This document shows, piece after piece, positions 4,595-5,448 of a stretch of DNA of 5,448 nt. Both the position numbers and the translations under genes were made by a program. Under the pieces are notes generated by a model. It did not search any database. It worked only from the letters and a program-made list of their open reading frames with translations, and was not told the DNA's origin. Origin of the DNA: Alphaproteobacteria bacterium (GTDB taxonomy: Bacteria; Pseudomonadota; Alphaproteobacteria; Sphingomonadales; Rhodothalassiaceae); NCBI GenBank assembly GCA_003695555.1, contig RFIU01000118.1, positions 1 to 5,448 of the forward strand, in the 5' to 3' direction. Numbering within the stretch: position 1 is the first letter of the stretch; every line of letters starts with the position of its first letter.

Positions 4595-5448
4595 TGCGGG
4601 TCGAGGGCGCGTTTCACCGCCCGCATCAGCGGCAGGGCATCGGGGTGTTCGCGCGCCAGCAGGGCCATCTTGCCGAGCCCGATGCCGTGCTCGCCGGTGA
4701 TCGTGCCGCCGGCGGCGATCGCGCGCTCGGCCATCCGTTCGATGACGCCGCGCGCGCGTCGCAAACCTTCCTCGTCGCCCGGCTCGATCCACAGCGTAGT
4801 GTGATAATTGCCGTCGCCGACATGGCCGACGACCGCCGAGACGATGCCGGATTCGGCGAGATCGGCCCGGGTGGCGCGAATGCTCTCGGCGAGCTTCGAG
4901 ATCGGCACGCAGACGTCGGTGATCAGGCCGATTCGGCCCGGATTGAGCTGCCGGGCGGCGTGCAGCAATTGATGACGCGCATGCCAGAGACGGTTGCGCC
5001 CCTCGGTGGTGGTTTCGGCTTCGAAGGCCTCGCCGCCGAATTCTCGCGCGATCTCCTCGAAGCGGCGGATGTCATGGGAAATGGTTTCCGCAAAACCGTG
5101 GAATTCGAGGAAGAGATGGGGCTTTGCCGGCCGCTCCAAGCCGCCGAAATGATTGATCGCGGTCATCGCAAGCTCGTCCACCAGCTCGATGCGTGCCAAG
5201 GGCACTTCCGACTGGACGGCGAGGGTCACCGCCTCCACCATGCGGTCCATGTCGGAAAAGGCGACGACGCCGGCGGCGATAGCCTCCGGGATGCCATAGA
5301 GCCGCAATGTCAGGTCGGTGATGATGCCGAGCGTTCCTTCCGAACCGATCATCAGATGGACGAGATCATAGCCCGCCGACGACTTGCGCGCCCGGCCGCC
5401 GAGCCGGCGGATCCGGCCGTCGGCGGTGACCACGGTCATCGCCTGAAC
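4555..5448 (-). CDS. FAD-linked oxidase, D-lactate/2-hydroxyacid dehydrogenase type (5' end missing)
   Basis: Open to the right window edge; 297 C-terminal residues are visible of a protein usually about 460-480 long. The ATG at 5439 is internal: the codons before it (VQA) continue the conserved strand. The end of the FAD-binding (PCMH-type) domain is seen in RKSSAGYDL, GSEGTLGIITDLTLRLYGIP (about residues 22-54). The FAD-oxidase C domain follows, with LWHARH, ITDVCVPISKL, GHVGDGNYH (His at about 209 and 216), GTITGEHGIGLGK (Glu 253, His 254) and the C-terminal ILNPGKVLP. The paired His and the GEHGIG Glu/His are the metal and substrate site of this family (GlcD, Dld, LDHD). It oxidises a D-2-hydroxyacid, probably D-lactate or glycolate, passing electrons to a cytochrome or the quinone pool. 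The exact substrate cannot be told from this part. It converges with fadJ across the inserted cluster and has no visible tie to the cluster. Confidence 0.9.
   Translation of the reverse strand, partial: VQAMTVVTADGRIRRLGGRARKSSAGYDLVHLMIGSEGTLGIITDLTLRLYGIPEAIAAGVVAFSDMDRMVEAVTLAVQSEVPLARIELVDELAMTAINHFGGLERPAKPHLFLEFHGFAETISHDIRRFEEIAREFGGEAFEAETTTEGRNRLWHARHQLLHAARQLNPGRIGLITDVCVPISKLAESIRATRADLAESGIVSAVVGHVGDGNYHTTLWIEPGDEEGLRRARGVIERMAERAIAAGGTITGEHGIGLGKMALLAREHPDALPLMRAVKRALDPHGILNPGKVLPQG

Noticed and set aside
1..5448. tRNA or rRNA genes and CRISPR arrays
   Set aside because: I saw no cloverleaf, no rRNA-like sequence and no spaced short repeats; the only clear direct repeat is the gene-end pair.

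Overview
The window looks like chromosomal DNA from a GC-rich alphaproteobacterium, most likely in the rhizobial order (Hyphomicrobiales). This rests on the type of FadJ-like enzyme, the GLNP-family flavoprotein and the codon use; I could not check it by search. The two ends carry ordinary metabolic genes, both cut by the window edges. On the left (plus strand) is the C-terminal half of a FadJ-type beta-oxidation protein. On the right (minus strand) is the C-terminal part of an FAD-linked D-lactate/2-hydroxyacid dehydrogenase. The two genes converge.

Between them lies about 3 kb with visibly lower GC and three genes, all on the minus strand. Read in transcription order they are: (1) an 82-residue peptide (4000-4248) with a strong ribosome binding site, an N-terminal PFLF motif, a double-glycine-type processing site and a 35-residue Ser/Thr/Cys-rich tail ending in an acidic stretch; (2) a 350-residue ATP-grasp ligase (2823-3875) of the kind that macrocyclises graspetides (omega-ester/amide peptides, the microviridin family); (3) a secreted protein of 342 residues (1610-2638) whose C-terminal half resembles DUF6624. 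I read this as a small, probably undescribed graspetide-type RiPP locus: the precursor is made, the ligase joins Ser/Thr hydroxyls (or Lys) to Asp/Glu side chains, and the third protein acts after export. A strong hairpin between precursor and ligase probably sets their ratio. No transporter, leader peptidase or immunity gene of known type lies in the window.

The cluster is bracketed by two direct copies of about 45 bp. The right copy is the end of the intact FAD-dehydrogenase gene. The left copy, about 3.1 kb away, is a detached, slightly decayed version of the same gene end. This is what insertion of the cluster at the 3' end of that gene would leave behind. No integrase or transposase is visible.

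The gap after fadJ (1176-1444) holds a convincing rho-independent terminator and a second long hairpin. The gap upstream of the precursor (4249-4554) holds its ribosome binding site, a tentative promoter, a small dyad and a structured untranslated leader.
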